A stretch of 64,000 nt of DNA from NCBI GenBank assembly GCA_949825045.1, contig OX463815.1, positions 17,105,231-17,169,230 on the forward strand. Direction: 5' to 3'. Both the position numbers and the translations under genes were made by a program. Shown in pieces: positions 20,772 through 30,349 of this stretch. Each line of letters starts with the position of its first letter. Within the stretch, counting starts at the first letter, position 1. This DNA comes from Argyresthia goedartella (Eukaryota; Arthropoda; Insecta; Lepidoptera; Argyresthiidae). The notes beneath the pieces are model-generated. The model had not been told where the DNA came from. It saw nothing but the letters and a program-made list of their open reading frames with translations, and searched no databases.

Positions 20772-23700
20772 CTGTAATATGTAGTTGAAACGTTTCAGGC
20801 TTAGTATAAAAGAAGCGTAAGTTGATCCCAAACCCCGGCTAATCCATTAAATATACAAAATTACCTATTAGTATACTATTGAGCATAGCTTATTTCGTAT
20901 TGAATAATATAACTATGAACATTAATACCGGAATAATAATTTAGTTGTGTATAAAACAGTCAGCTTAGCACCAACCAATTTTTTGTGATATCGTGAAAAA
21001 CAAAAGACATTGTAACACTGAGTTATATCGGAAATGTTGTCTAAGTAATCTACTACTTACAAGGCTTGACACGAATATTCTTCATGGATAAAATCTTGAA
21101 GTTTCCATTTTCGTCGGTGGCATACACAGTGACGTGGTAGACACCGTCGGCTGTGATGAATCCAAACTCTCCCATGATGATTCCATTTTCATCTGAAAAC
21201 GGTTTTAACGTCGAACAGATGCCAAAGCCGAAAATTCAAGATGATGTGGCAATAGATAAATAAGGAAATAGCGAATAATTATTGAATGAATATTAATCTG
21301 CCGTCTATATTAATTTGAAAAATGCATTTAATCAGAAAAATCTTAAAGGAAGGCTGTTTTTACTGTAAATCACTTTTTTCAACTCAGTGTCAATAAATAG
21401 TTAGGTAATAGTACTTAGTAGACTTTTCATGGCATTAGATCGCATTTCACATGGGAAATTCTGACTTGAGTTTGTAATTTTAACAATCTGAGCAACTTCA
21501 AACGATATTTTTTCTATTGTTACTTTACTATCAGAAAATTTAATAGAATGGGGAATAATAAAATGAGAATATTAAAAACTAATTGAGCAAATGACCATGA
21601 ACAGCGGGTTTACCTGAAATGAGCGAAAAAAATACTGAATTAATTGTTTAAATGAAGACTGTCTGGACGAAGTGTTGGGTAAGGGTAAGTGAAGGATAAA
21701 GGGGGTGAGCGAAGACAAGGCCCCTTTATCCTTTGTGTTAGGTTTTTGAACATATGAGAACAACAAAATCCAATGATCCAATCCAATTTTTGTTTGGCCA
21801 TAAAACATATTTTTTGTCACGTTCAGGTGTCTATAATTTTTGACCGGTTGCTGGCCAGTGCCTTAGATAACACTTTGTTCTATATCCGTAGATGACAGAA
21901 TTTTTGTTTATAGCCAACATAAATTATAAACTTATGTACTCATTATAACTAATGCAACTTTTACAGAAGAGACACTAAAAATCAGACATAAATTAAATAT
22001 ATAACAGACATTTGTTAGAGCGTCTATTTGACTTGTCAATTAAACATGTTTGTAATTTATGAATTGGAGATATGATTTATTAGTTACAATTGTTAACTTT
22101 GTTTCTATGGAAGTACAATTTTTAGGGTTCCGTACCCAACGGGTAAGAACGGAACCCTATTACTAAGACTTCGCTGTCCGTCCGTCCGTCCGTCCGTCCG
22201 TCTGTCACCAGGCTGATTCTCAAGAACCTAGCTAGCTAGAGAGTTGAAATTTTCACAGATTATGTATTTCTGTTGCCGCTATAACAACAAATACTAAAAA
22301 ACAGGATAAAAGAAATATTTAAGGGGGCTCCCATACAACAATTCTTTCAATACCACATACAAACTTATGGATGCACCTGGTTACGTACATGGAGTGTGAA
22401 AGTAACTGCACCAATAACTTTGTAAACAATATTTTGCTGTGTAAAATCCAAACTATCTACTCCACACCATCGCTTCCATTGAACGGTGGTACGGAAACCT
22501 TCGTGCGCGATTTAGACTCGCACTTGACCGGTTTTTAATTTAAATTATATCGATATCTCGTAGCAAATCAGTCACAACCTTTAAGAAAGACATCGTTTAG
22601 GCTTGTGAAAGGCTAATATCCTATATTTCCTGTCTTGCTATATATATAGCTATATAATTAATTTCTAATTCAATAATTACTCCAATGTCTCCCTAAGTTC
22701 CTTTTTATCTTAGCCCTCTACCGCGCTTATTGTCACAAAAACTCGCCCACACTCACTCACTTACTCACACTCACTCACTCACCCTCACTCATTCACTCAC
22801 ACTCACTCACAGAGATATTAATGATTCCAACTCAAAATCAGCGCTGCTGCACTGTTGCAGCATCAGATATTATGCTGAGTTGGAGCCACTTCACTAACGA
22901 ACACGAGTACACCTTCTATTCTCTTTTATTTTGTGTTATACTTTCATAGTTTCATGTCACCTTCCTTTCTGACTTTAAATTTTTCCTGTGGATGTACTTA
23001 AAAAAAAAGGTATGTCTATGTTGTCTATTGTGATTTATTTTCTGATATTAATTCAATATTTTGTTTCGATGCCTTGAATATGTTGAAGTGTGCGGACATA
23101 GCGACATAGACATGTATGACTGTGTGTGTGACTCCTTATTTGTAAGACTATATAAGATTATACTGCGGATAATTAGACTCTCTTCTATCCAAACTTTAGT
23201 ACAATAAACATCTATTTACTCCTACAACCTCTTTCAATTCATGGCGACCTTTGCCTGGGCCCATGGTTGGAGGTGTTGGTCATGACAGTGCAGTATACCA
23301 TATAATCCCCAACATGGGCAAACCACAATCAAAAGAGGGGCCAAGTGACCAGCAACAAATAATTACCCAAGTTGGTTACTCAAACTCAGCTACCATTGCT
23401 GAGACCATCAATATGCACATCCCGTCGATAAGTTATAGTTTGATGGCCCTCATCATTCTCATCACTGGAGCCGCGACGTGGTTCATCATTAAAAAAGTGA
23501 CACAGTGCTTCAGGAAAAGTGTTCAGGGCCATGCGGCAGCAATCGTACTCCAAAATCAGCGTGTTTAATTAAAAAGTGCATAAAACCGTGATGTGAACAT
23601 TCATTAAAACCGAACTCATGAATCGTACTCAAATACAACGAAGAATCAAAAGTGCATAGGGACGTTAAGTGAGTTATTAATAGTAATGTGAACAAATTTT

Positions 23701-26700
23701 AATATGGCATTCGTCCGTATTCTGCTGTCCCGTCAAATATGGTAAGTGATGTGATACTATTATCTATGTACAGTCAGGTAGATAATTTGTTGACAATTAT
23801 TTTACTTTTGTAATGACAAGTGAAATTAAAACTTTATATGATGAGTTATTAAAAATAAGGAAATATCTTGTCAAAGTAGGTCCTAAGAGAAGGAAAGGGG
23901 TTCTTATAGAGAAAGAGTTAAGAAAAACAAATGAATTATTAGATCAATATAATAGTAGAATAGAAACTTTTTCTGAATTAATAAAAAGTGGCCATATAAG
24001 CCCAGAAAGTCTACTAAAATTTGAAAGTTTATGTAAAAAGTGGACAAAAACATACAACGAAATATTGTCTTTATGCCCAGTAGAAGCTAAGGAGAAAATA
24101 GAAAGTGAAGATTGTAGTGAAACAAGCAATAGCGATAGTTTTAGTAGTTTAACGAGTGAAAAATCAGAAACCATGGAGGGTTTTAATTTAAAGACCGCTT
24201 GTAGTTTATTGCCAGCCATGACAGGAGATGAAGAAGTTACCAAAAGTTTGATTTCAAACATTGAATTATATGAGACGATGTTAAAAGAGGACGACAAAAA
24301 GTTTCTGATTAATTTTGTTTTGAAGTCACGCTTGTCGGACAGTGCCAAAATAAAGCTAAGTCAGGAGTATGGAAGTGTAAAAGCTCTTACACAGGACATG
24401 AGATGCTATTTATTGACTAAAAAGTCGGCTCCATCACTCCAAAATCAATTGCAACATTTGAAACAAAATTCCAAATCAATTGACCAGTTTGGCACCAACA
24501 TAGAGAAATTGTTTGTCGACCTTACTATTTCCCAGTCAGACGGTAAACCGGAGGTGTATAATATTTTGAGACCGTTAAATGAGAGTATGGCAATTCAACG
24601 ATTCGCAGATGGTTTGCGCGACCCCCGGCTTAGCACCATTATCGCAGCCCGTAATTACAGCTCGCTGAAGGATGCAGTTCGGGCGGCGAAGGACGAAGAG
24701 TTGGCTTCTCCCCCATCGACGTCAGGGTCAGCCTCGAGCTACTTCGCGCAACGAGGACAGAGCGGAGGTAGCCAGGTAAGAGGACAAAACCGTGGTTCAC
24801 ACAGGCCCTACAGAGGTAACTACACGTACAGTCGAGGACAAAATTCGCATACGCAGAATCAACTCGGACAAAATTATCATTGGCAGAATCATCGAGGTGG
24901 CCAAAGAGGACAAACATTCCGCGGTGGATATCGAGGCAGGTACAATTCTTACCATAATAGGGGACAATCAGCATACAGGGACATAAATGGAGGCATCAAC
25001 GCCACGCAACATGAAACGGACGCTACAAATCGGGATAGTTCGACAAGCGACGAAATGAATCATTTTTTTCGTGCCTAGCTATATTTGTTCGTGCAATAGC
25101 ATAAACAAAGTACGAATTAGTGTAGGCGAACATCAACATGATTGGTTAATTGATACCGGCGCCTCACTTTCGGCAATCAAGTACGACAAAGTTAAACATG
25201 GTAACATTCCTTTACATATGGATAAATTATGCGTCAGAGGAATAGGTGGAAATGTACAGTCGGACGGATATGTATATCTAAATTTGACTTCAAAAGGAGA
25301 AATATTTCGTCATAAGTTTTATGTATTTCAGGATCTTCCGTGTAAAACCGACGGCATTCTGGGATCAGATTTTATAAAACGATACCATGGCGTTTTGGAC
25401 TTTGAAATAAATACAATGCGATTACGAAGCGACGCGAATAGAGAAATTACTTTGACGTTTGATATGCCCACAGTGGGGCATCAGAATACTTATTTAATAG
25501 TGCCGCCTAGGAGCGAATCTATACATTATGTGCGAACGGATAGGAATGATGATTGCGTATTGTTGGCACAAGAGTTGAGCGAGGGTGTGTTTTTGGCTAG
25601 TATGGTATCAAGGCCAAGTGACGGTAGGCTACCAATAAAAATCTTGAACACAAGAGATACAAGTGTGAGTTTGAGTTATTTTACTATAAATACGAGTAGT
25701 CTGAATGAATATGACGTGTGTGCGTACGAAAGACCAGTGATGAATTCTGATAGAGTGAAGACATTATTTAGGTGTTTGAAACTTGATGGATTAAATAAAG
25801 AGGAACAAATATCAATAGAAAATATTTGCGCAAAATACCCGGACGTATTTCATTTAGAAGGAGACAAATTAACTTGTACCGGAATATACCGGCAAACAAT
25901 TCAATTAAAATCAAATTGTAGTCCAGTTTACACAAAGCAGTATAGGCTTCCACATGCACAAAAATCTGAAATTGATAACCAAATACAGAAAATGTTAAAT
26001 GATGATATTATAGAAGAGACTCGTAGTGAATGGTCGAGTCCTTTATTATTAGTGCCGAAAAAGTCTGATGCAAATGGTGAAAAGAAATGGCGTATAGTAA
26101 TAGATTACAGGAAGCTCAATGAACAAATTCAAGATGATAAATTCCCATTGCCCAACATCACCGATATTTTAGATTCACTTTCAGGAGCAATGTATTTCAG
26201 CCATTTAGATCTTTATCAGGGGTATTATCAAGTTGAATTAGAACCACAAAGCAGAAAATGTACAGCCTTCACAAGTTCGAAAAGTCAGTACCAAATGAAG
26301 AGACTACCGATGGGACTAAAAACAAGTCCATCAGCCTTTTCCCGTATGATTACTGTAGCAATGTCAGGTCTAAATTATGAAAAATGTTTGGTATATCTTG
26401 ACGATTTGGTAGTATTTGGGAGAAATTTGGATCAGCACAATCATAACTTGCTTGATATTTTTAGCAGACTACGAAAAATTAATTTAAAATTGAATCCAAC
26501 CAAATGCGAATTTCTCAAAAAGGAAATTTTGTATTTAGGTCATGTAGTCTCAGAAAGAGGTATTCTACCTGATCCAGGAAAAATAGAGGTTATGAAAAAT
26601 TATCCACGACCACAAACATGTGATGAAGTGAAAAGATTTGTGGCGTTCGCAAACTATTATAGAAAATTTATTCCAAATTTTGCTCAGGTGTCATATCCTT

Positions 26701-29569
26701 TGAATCAACTGTCGAAGAAGGATGCAGAATATAGATGGACTAGTGAATGTGAAGAAGCATTCCATGATTTAAAAAAGGCATTGATGAATCACCCAGTTCT
26801 ACAATATCCAAATTTTAATAGTGAAAATGAGTTTCTTTTACAAACTGATGCGTCCGGCATAGCAGTAGGATCTGTATTAAGCAATAGTGACGGCAGACCG
26901 ATAGCATATGCTAGTCGTAGTTTAAATAAGGCAGAGAAAAATTACCCCACTATTGAAAAGGAACTTTTGGCAATAGTGTGGAGTGTAAAGTATTTTCGCC
27001 CATATCTTTTCGGAAGGAAATTCAAAATACAGACTGATCATAAACCGTTAGTGTATCTTTTCAACATGCGTGATCCATCAAGTAGGTTATTGAAATTTAG
27101 GTTATGTCTGGAAGAATATAACTTTACTGTAGAATATGTGAAAGGGTGCAACAATGTAGCTGCAGATGCATTGTCGCGCGTGATTGTTACGTCAGAACAG
27201 TTAAAGGAAATGAATGAAAAAGTTATGAATGTTATGACAAGAGGACAAAAGAGAAGAATGCAAGAAGAAAAGGATAAAGAACGTGATAATTTGTCGGTGG
27301 ATGATATAGACACTGATTCGAGGACAGATCATCCGAGAGTTGTGGATATACTCAAAAAGCCGAACAATTACACAGAACTTCGGATAGGAACAGAGAAAGA
27401 TATACAGAAAATGAAGAAAGAGAGACTTTTGACAGAAGAGAATAAATATTTTATTTATATAGAAAGCACGTCGACTATCTTTACAAAGCCATCTTCTTTA
27501 TCATTATCAACGCGAGCCGTTATGGTGAAAGAATTTGGATCATTTTGTGAAAGATTGAATATAAAGGAAATATGCATAGTGAAATGTAAAGAAAATGAAA
27601 GATTTATAGAAGGGTTAACCCAAGAAATCAAAAGTATTCCCAAATGGTCCGGACCAAGAGTATGTATAATAAGGGGAGTACAAAGAATAGACAATCTCGA
27701 CGATAGACGTGTCATAATAAATGACTTTCACTTATTGCCTACAAGTGGCCACGCAGGCATTAGGAGAATGGCTAATAACATCAAAAGATATTATTATTGG
27801 AACACGATAGAGAAAGATGTTAGAGATTTTGTAGCCAAATGTAGTAAATGTCAAAAACAAAAGTATTCAGTGAACACAAAACAACCTATGGTAGTAACAA
27901 CTACAGCTAAGTGTGCATTTGATAAGGTGTTTTTGGATATAGTTGGACCTATAAACAAAGATGCGAATAAATTTGCTTATATATTGACTTTGCAATGTGA
28001 CCTGTCAAAGTACGTAGAGGCGTTTCCTCTTGAAACAAAGGATACGGTAAGTGTGGCACGCGCATTCGTGGAAAAATTCATGCTGAAATACGGAATACCG
28101 AGAGAAATAGCAACGGATCGTGGTACCGAGTTTGTATCGAGCACAATGAAGGAGGTATGTAAGCTCTTGAATATAACTCAGATGACGTCTACGGCATATC
28201 ATCACGAGACGATCGGTGCATTAGAGAATAGCCACAAAGTTATGGGTGCGTATTTAAGAATCATGTCAAACAATCAGCCTGATCAGTGGAGTGACTGGTT
28301 GCCATACTGGTGCTTTGCCTATAACAATACAGTTCATTCTGAAACGAAATATACGCCTCATGAATTAGTGTTTGGCAAAATATGTAATCTTCCTAGTAAT
28401 TTAAGTAACAATATAGTGGACCCATTGTATAATCATGACAGTTATCCGTTAGAGTTTAAGTATAGGTTACAAGTTTCCCAAAAGGATGCTAGGGAAAACT
28501 TAATTAGAAGTAAGGTAATTAGGAAGGAAAATTATGATAAAAATGTATATCCAGTATACTATAAGAAAGACAGTATGTTATTGTTAAGAAACCCCTCGGG
28601 TGATAAGACACAGAATATTTATTTAGGCCCATATTTGGTTGTTGAAGATTTAGATGTCAATGTAAAAATTGTAAAAGATGGGAAAATTGAAATTGTTCAT
28701 AAAAATAGAACGAAACCGTACATACAAGCATTATGAAATATTTAGAGTTAGTTTTAGAAAAAAAAATATAATCATGTATTTTTTTTTAATTTTCCGTGGG
28801 AGGTGAAGTGTGCGGACATAGCGACATAGACATGTATGACTGTGTGTGTGACTCCTTATTTGTAAGACTATATAAGATTATACTGCGGATAATTAGACTC
28901 TCTTCTATCCAAACTTTAGTACAATAAACATCTATTTACTCCTACAACCTCTTTCAATTCAATGTACCTGTTTGCATGTGTATCTATCTAGAACTCGTAG
29001 AGAAATATACCAAAGCCAATAGAAATTACTTAACATCAGTTAAACTCATATTAGATAACATTACATTACAGATTGAAGGCCCGAATGGCCGAGTCTGCCT
29101 ACGAAGCCACGGGTCCCGGGTTCGAGTACCGGTGGGGGCAAACATTTGTTTGATGAGAACGGATGTTTGTACCCTGGTCATGGTTGTTTATCCATCTAAG
29201 TATAATATTTATCTATATAAGTATATGTGTATCGTTGTCTAATACCCAATATACAGGGAATTCCAGTTTGGGACTAGATCAATGAGTGTAAATAGTGTCC
29301 AAGGTATTATTATTACATTACAGTATAGGTATACTACGCATCACCATTTCCCTGTGAGGTTATAATAACTATTGACCACGCAGTTGCCTGTTTAGACCTC
29401 TGCTAACCCATCTGGTGTACAGACCTTTCTTCTCGTGTCTATGCTGCTCCCCATCAATGGTGAATCCGAACTCGTAGGGTTTATTCTCGTCGGTGTACTT
29501 GTCAGCACCTTGCGCTTGTAGGCAGCATGCTATCAAGGTGGCTATTACGTACAGCCGCCGGAGGAACAT
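19492..29569 (-). CDS. l(3)mbn: l(3)mbn-like secreted cuticular protein with two chitin-binding (Rebers-Riddiford) domains, three coding exons
   Basis: Coding exons 29569-29425, 21192-21061 and 20771-19492 join in frame (phase 1 at both junctions) to 518 residues. All splice sites are GT-AG. The start is the ATG at 29569, directly after a TTTCAG acceptor, so a 5' UTR exon lies further upstream and was not identified. The product begins with a signal peptide ([21 protein letters not shown]) and then an RR-type domain split over the first two exons ([33 protein letters not shown]). A long Pro/Gln/Gly/Ser-rich region with YPQ repeats follows, and a second chitin-binding_4 domain sits near the C-terminus ([32 protein letters not shown]). 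Known role of the family: extracellular chitin-binding cuticle proteins; l(3)mbn was named for a Drosophila blood-cell neoplasm phenotype. Assignment to l(3)mbn rests on recalled similarity. The 8.2 kb second intron holds a retrotransposon. Confidence 0.8.
21061..21192 (-). CDS. l(3)mbn: l(3)mbn-like gene, second coding exon
   Basis: 132 nt exon between acceptor GTTTTCAG and donor CTT/GTAAGT. It codes for [16 protein letters not shown] and [18 protein letters not shown], completing the first RR-like domain. Phases match the flanking exons (split Asp codon on entry, split Tyr codon on exit). Confidence 0.8.
21572..21835. repeat. Dispersed repeat with GGGGGTGAGCGAAG stem-loop, intronic copy
   Basis: Shares with 45090-45305, 30350-30460 and 49351-49500 the core GGATAAAGGGGGTGAGCGAAG followed by a complementary CCCCTTTATCC, and with 45090-45305 the flank CAAATGACCA and GAGCGAAAAAAATA. 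It lies in the l(3)mbn intron. The class is unknown; the core can fold into a hairpin. Confidence 0.6.
22118..22537 (+). repeat. Complete lepidopteran dispersed repeat (GGTTCCGTACC family)
   Basis: Begins TTTAGGGTTCCGTACCCAAC, contains a GTCC microsatellite (about 22177-22203) and the phrase CAGATTATGTATTTCTGTTGC, and ends CGCACTTGACCGGTTTTT. I recall this structure as a very abundant microsatellite-associated repeat in moths and butterflies. Its right half matches 10012-10175 in reverse. Confidence 0.8.
22740..22811. repeat. CACTCA-type simple repeat
   Basis: Imperfect tandem ACTC/CACTCA units upstream of the retrotransposon insertion in the l(3)mbn intron. Confidence 0.8.
23084..23241 (+). 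repeat. 5' LTR of the Mdg1-like element
   Basis: 158 bp; carries a TATATAAG promoter-like box near 23149 and AATAAA near 23204. Sequence is identical to the 3' LTR as read by eye. Confidence 0.95.
23314..23568 (+). CDS. 84-residue leader ORF: putative small myristoylated membrane protein
   Basis: An open frame in the 5' leader of the Mdg1-like element, between primer site and gag. From the ATG at 23314 the protein starts MGKPQSKEG, matching the G-x-x-x-S rule for N-myristoylation. A polar Gln-rich stretch follows, then one hydrophobic segment of about 20 residues ([18 protein letters not shown], roughly residues 42-59), then a basic tail (KKVTQCFRK). It is in a different frame from gag and is not homologous to gag by eye. 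Some Mdg1/412 relatives have short leader ORFs of unclear role; I do not know whether this one is described. Function is unknown. An in-frame CTG-like extension upstream (from 23251) is possible but the ATG is the better start. Confidence 0.6.
   Translation: MGKPQSKEGPSDQQQIITQVGYSNSATIAETINMHIPSISYSLMALIILITGAATWFIIKKVTQCFRKSVQGHAAAIVLQNQRV
23813..25078 (+). CDS. gag: Gag of the Mdg1-like retrotransposon
   Basis: 421 residues from ATG 23813. The first about 130 residues are charged and coiled-coil-like (many K/E/L). The middle (about 130-290) is a helical capsid-like domain ending [20 protein letters not shown]. The last about 110 residues are RGG/RGQ- and Tyr/Asn-rich with no CCHC zinc knuckle, so RNA binding is presumably through the RG-rich tail, as in Mdg1-type elements. 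It ends at TAG 25076-25078 and overlaps the pol frame by about 20 nt. Confidence 0.9.
   Translation: MTSEIKTLYDELLKIRKYLVKVGPKRRKGVLIEKELRKTNELLDQYNSRIETFSELIKSGHISPESLLKFESLCKKWTKTYNEILSLCPVEAKEKIESEDCSETSNSDSFSSLTSEKSETMEGFNLKTACSLLPAMTGDEEVTKSLISNIELYETMLKEDDKKFLINFVLKSRLSDSAKIKLSQEYGSVKALTQDMRCYLLTKKSAPSLQNQLQHLKQNSKSIDQFGTNIEKLFVDLTISQSDGKPEVYNILRPLNESMAIQRFADGLRDPRLSTIIAARNYSSLKDAVRAAKDEELASPPSTSGSASSYFAQRGQSGGSQVRGQNRGSHRPYRGNYTYSRGQNSHTQNQLGQNYHWQNHRGGQRGQTFRGGYRGRYNSYHNRGQSAYRDINGGINATQHETDATNRDSSTSDEMNHFFRA
25059..25078 (+). other. Candidate +1 gag-pol frameshift site
   Basis: Gag and pol overlap here by about 20 nt across a run of seven T. The pol frame begins after an in-frame TGA at 25056-25058, and gag ends with TAG at 25076-25078. 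Moving from gag to pol requires +1 (or -2), not the -1 usual for many gypsy elements. Confidence 0.55.
25059..28736 (+). CDS. pol: Pol of the Mdg1-like retrotransposon (protease, RT, RNase H, integrase)
   Basis: Open from 25059 to TGA at 28736 in the +1 frame relative to gag; about 1,225 residues. Domains in order: aspartic protease ([18 protein letters not shown]); RT ([43 protein letters not shown]); RNase H ([35 protein letters not shown]); integrase with an H-H-C-C zinc region ([17 protein letters not shown]) and catalytic D (FLDIVGP), D (ATDRGTEF), E ([11 protein letters not shown]). All key residues are present and no stop is seen. There is no good ATG at the start; expression presumably uses frameshifting at the gag end. 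Confidence 0.95.
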   Translation: MIFFVPSYICSCNSINKVRISVGEHQHDWLIDTGASLSAIKYDKVKHGNIPLHMDKLCVRGIGGNVQSDGYVYLNLTSKGEIFRHKFYVFQDLPCKTDGILGSDFIKRYHGVLDFEINTMRLRSDANREITLTFDMPTVGHQNTYLIVPPRSESIHYVRTDRNDDCVLLAQELSEGVFLASMVSRPSDGRLPIKILNTRDTSVSLSYFTINTSSLNEYDVCAYERPVMNSDRVKTLFRCLKLDGLNKEEQISIENICAKYPDVFHLEGDKLTCTGIYRQTIQLKSNCSPVYTKQYRLPHAQKSEIDNQIQKMLNDDIIEETRSEWSSPLLLVPKKSDANGEKKWRIVIDYRKLNEQIQDDKFPLPNITDILDSLSGAMYFSHLDLYQGYYQVELEPQSRKCTAFTSSKSQYQMKRLPMGLKTSPSAFSRMITVAMSGLNYEKCLVYLDDLVVFGRNLDQHNHNLLDIFSRLRKINLKLNPTKCEFLKKEILYLGHVVSERGILPDPGKIEVMKNYPRPQTCDEVKRFVAFANYYRKFIPNFAQVSYPLNQLSKKDAEYRWTSECEEAFHDLKKALMNHPVLQYPNFNSENEFLLQTDASGIAVGSVLSNSDGRPIAYASRSLNKAEKNYPTIEKELLAIVWSVKYFRPYLFGRKFKIQTDHKPLVYLFNMRDPSSRLLKFRLCLEEYNFTVEYVKGCNNVAADALSRVIVTSEQLKEMNEKVMNVMTRGQKRRMQEEKDKERDNLSVDDIDTDSRTDHPRVVDILKKPNNYTELRIGTEKDIQKMKKERLLTEENKYFIYIESTSTIFTKPSSLSLSTRAVMVKEFGSFCERLNIKEICIVKCKENERFIEGLTQEIKSIPKWSGPRVCIIRGVQRIDNLDDRRVIINDFHLLPTSGHAGIRRMANNIKRYYYWNTIEKDVRDFVAKCSKCQKQKYSVNTKQPMVVTTTAKCAFDKVFLDIVGPINKDANKFAYILTLQCDLSKYVEAFPLETKDTVSVARAFVEKFMLKYGIPREIATDRGTEFVSSTMKEVCKLLNITQMTSTAYHHETIGALENSHKVMGAYLRIMSNNQPDQWSDWLPYWCFAYNNTVHSETKYTPHELVFGKICNLPSNLSNNIVDPLYNHDSYPLEFKYRLQVSQKDARENLIRSKVIRKENYDKNVYPVYYKKDSMLLLRNPSGDKTQNIYLGPYLVVEDLDVNVKIVKDGKIEIVHKNRTKPYIQAL
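28804..28961 (+). repeat. 3' LTR of the Mdg1-like element
   Basis: 158 bp, same sequence as 23084-23241, followed by the target duplication ATGT. Confidence 0.95.
29072..29311 (+). mobile_element. tRNA-derived SINE, copy 1
   Basis: Begins GCCCGAATGGCCGAG with a pol III B box GGTTCGAGTACC, a conserved body (GATCAATGAGTGTAAATAG) and an ATT-repeat tail. It is flanked by a 12 bp target duplication ATTACATTACAG (29060-29071 and 29312-29323). Other copies are at 45588 and 46495. It lies in the l(3)mbn intron, 114 bp from the first coding exon, and is in opposite orientation to the gene. Confidence 0.85.
29425..29569 (-). CDS. l(3)mbn: l(3)mbn-like gene, first coding exon
   Basis: 145 nt coding for the signal peptide and the start of the first RR domain ([20 protein letters not shown]). 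The donor is AAAG/GTCTGT on the minus strand. Reading through the donor gives about 17 unrelated residues and a stop, which supports splicing here. The acceptor TTTCAG lies immediately before the ATG. Confidence 0.8.
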
Positions 29570-30349
29570 CTGAAATAAGGAACAAACAAACACTCTTGAT
29601 ACAAAAAAATATACCGTCACCCCTTTTCCCAAATGGGGTGGCAACCATTGTACTAGACCATGGACACTCTGTAACCACACGACCACAGACGCAAAAACGA
29701 CTATCTTGATAGTAAATATTTTATTCACAACATACAACAATATAGCTATGCTTAGAAATAAATAAAATCTTACGAAAAAATACGATTTCTATTCGAACGT
29801 ATAGAAAAGAAACAATACCACTTATAATGCAAGGATATTGTAGTAGATAAATTTGTCACAATTTTCACGTCTACATTTTTACGATAAGTAGTTGGAGAGG
29901 TGTAGTTTATATGGCATATTAGTTTTACGACCTGATTAACCTTATTGCAAATTATGTTACGAAGCACACAATTAATTGTTATATGCTTTTCTTTTATGCT
30001 TACGCTTAAAAGCGAGATTATTTTTATTTAATTTATTTAAATTTGATACTTTATATTCTATAATAAAGTGGCTCTGGCTTAGTAATATTAAATGATTTGG
30101 TAAAAGAAACACAATTTTTCGGAAGTTTTATTTTCTGCTTACTAATGAGATTGAGGAGTTTCGGTGTTTATACATTTATATGTACAATATACTATTGTAA
30201 CAATTACTCATAATAATTAATATCAAATTATCTAAGCCCGATGGCCAAATACATATTTCGAACTAAAATAAACTTAAATATTGGTTAAGTATTGGAAAGC
30301 ATAAGTAGCCCCTCGATTGACATGGGTACCCTGGGTGTGTATATATTTG
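29570..30349. other. Upstream flank of the l(3)mbn-like gene, no feature resolved
   Basis: AT-rich sequence. The promoter or a 5' UTR exon of the minus-strand gene may lie here or beyond. No TATA box or repeat could be assigned with confidence. Confidence 0.4.

Larger units (their letters stand above)
23084..28961 (+). mobile_element. Complete Ty3/gypsy retrotransposon, Mdg1-like, in the l(3)mbn intron
   Basis: 5,878 bp element with two 158 bp LTRs that appear identical, beginning TGAAGTG and ending TTCA. It is flanked by the 4 bp duplication ATGT (23080-23083 and 28962-28965). The primer site starts at 23242 with TGGCGACC, the form known for Mdg1/412-type elements primed by tRNA-Arg. A purine tract (GTGGGAGG) precedes the 3' LTR. 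It carries a small leader ORF, gag, and pol with protease, RT, RNase H and integrase all open. It lies in opposite orientation to the host gene. No envelope gene. Identical LTRs imply a very recent insertion. Confidence 0.95.

Noticed and set aside
24639..24974. Minus-strand open frames inside the Mdg1-like gag and pol (also 27038-27313, 27455-27715, 25768-25959)
   Set aside because: They are antisense shadows of well-supported gag and pol domains and show no motifs of their own.
29425..29740. Longer 123-codon version of the first l(3)mbn exon
   Set aside because: The upstream part crosses a clear TTTCAG acceptor before the ATG, and the downstream part reads through a GT donor into unrelated residues and a stop.
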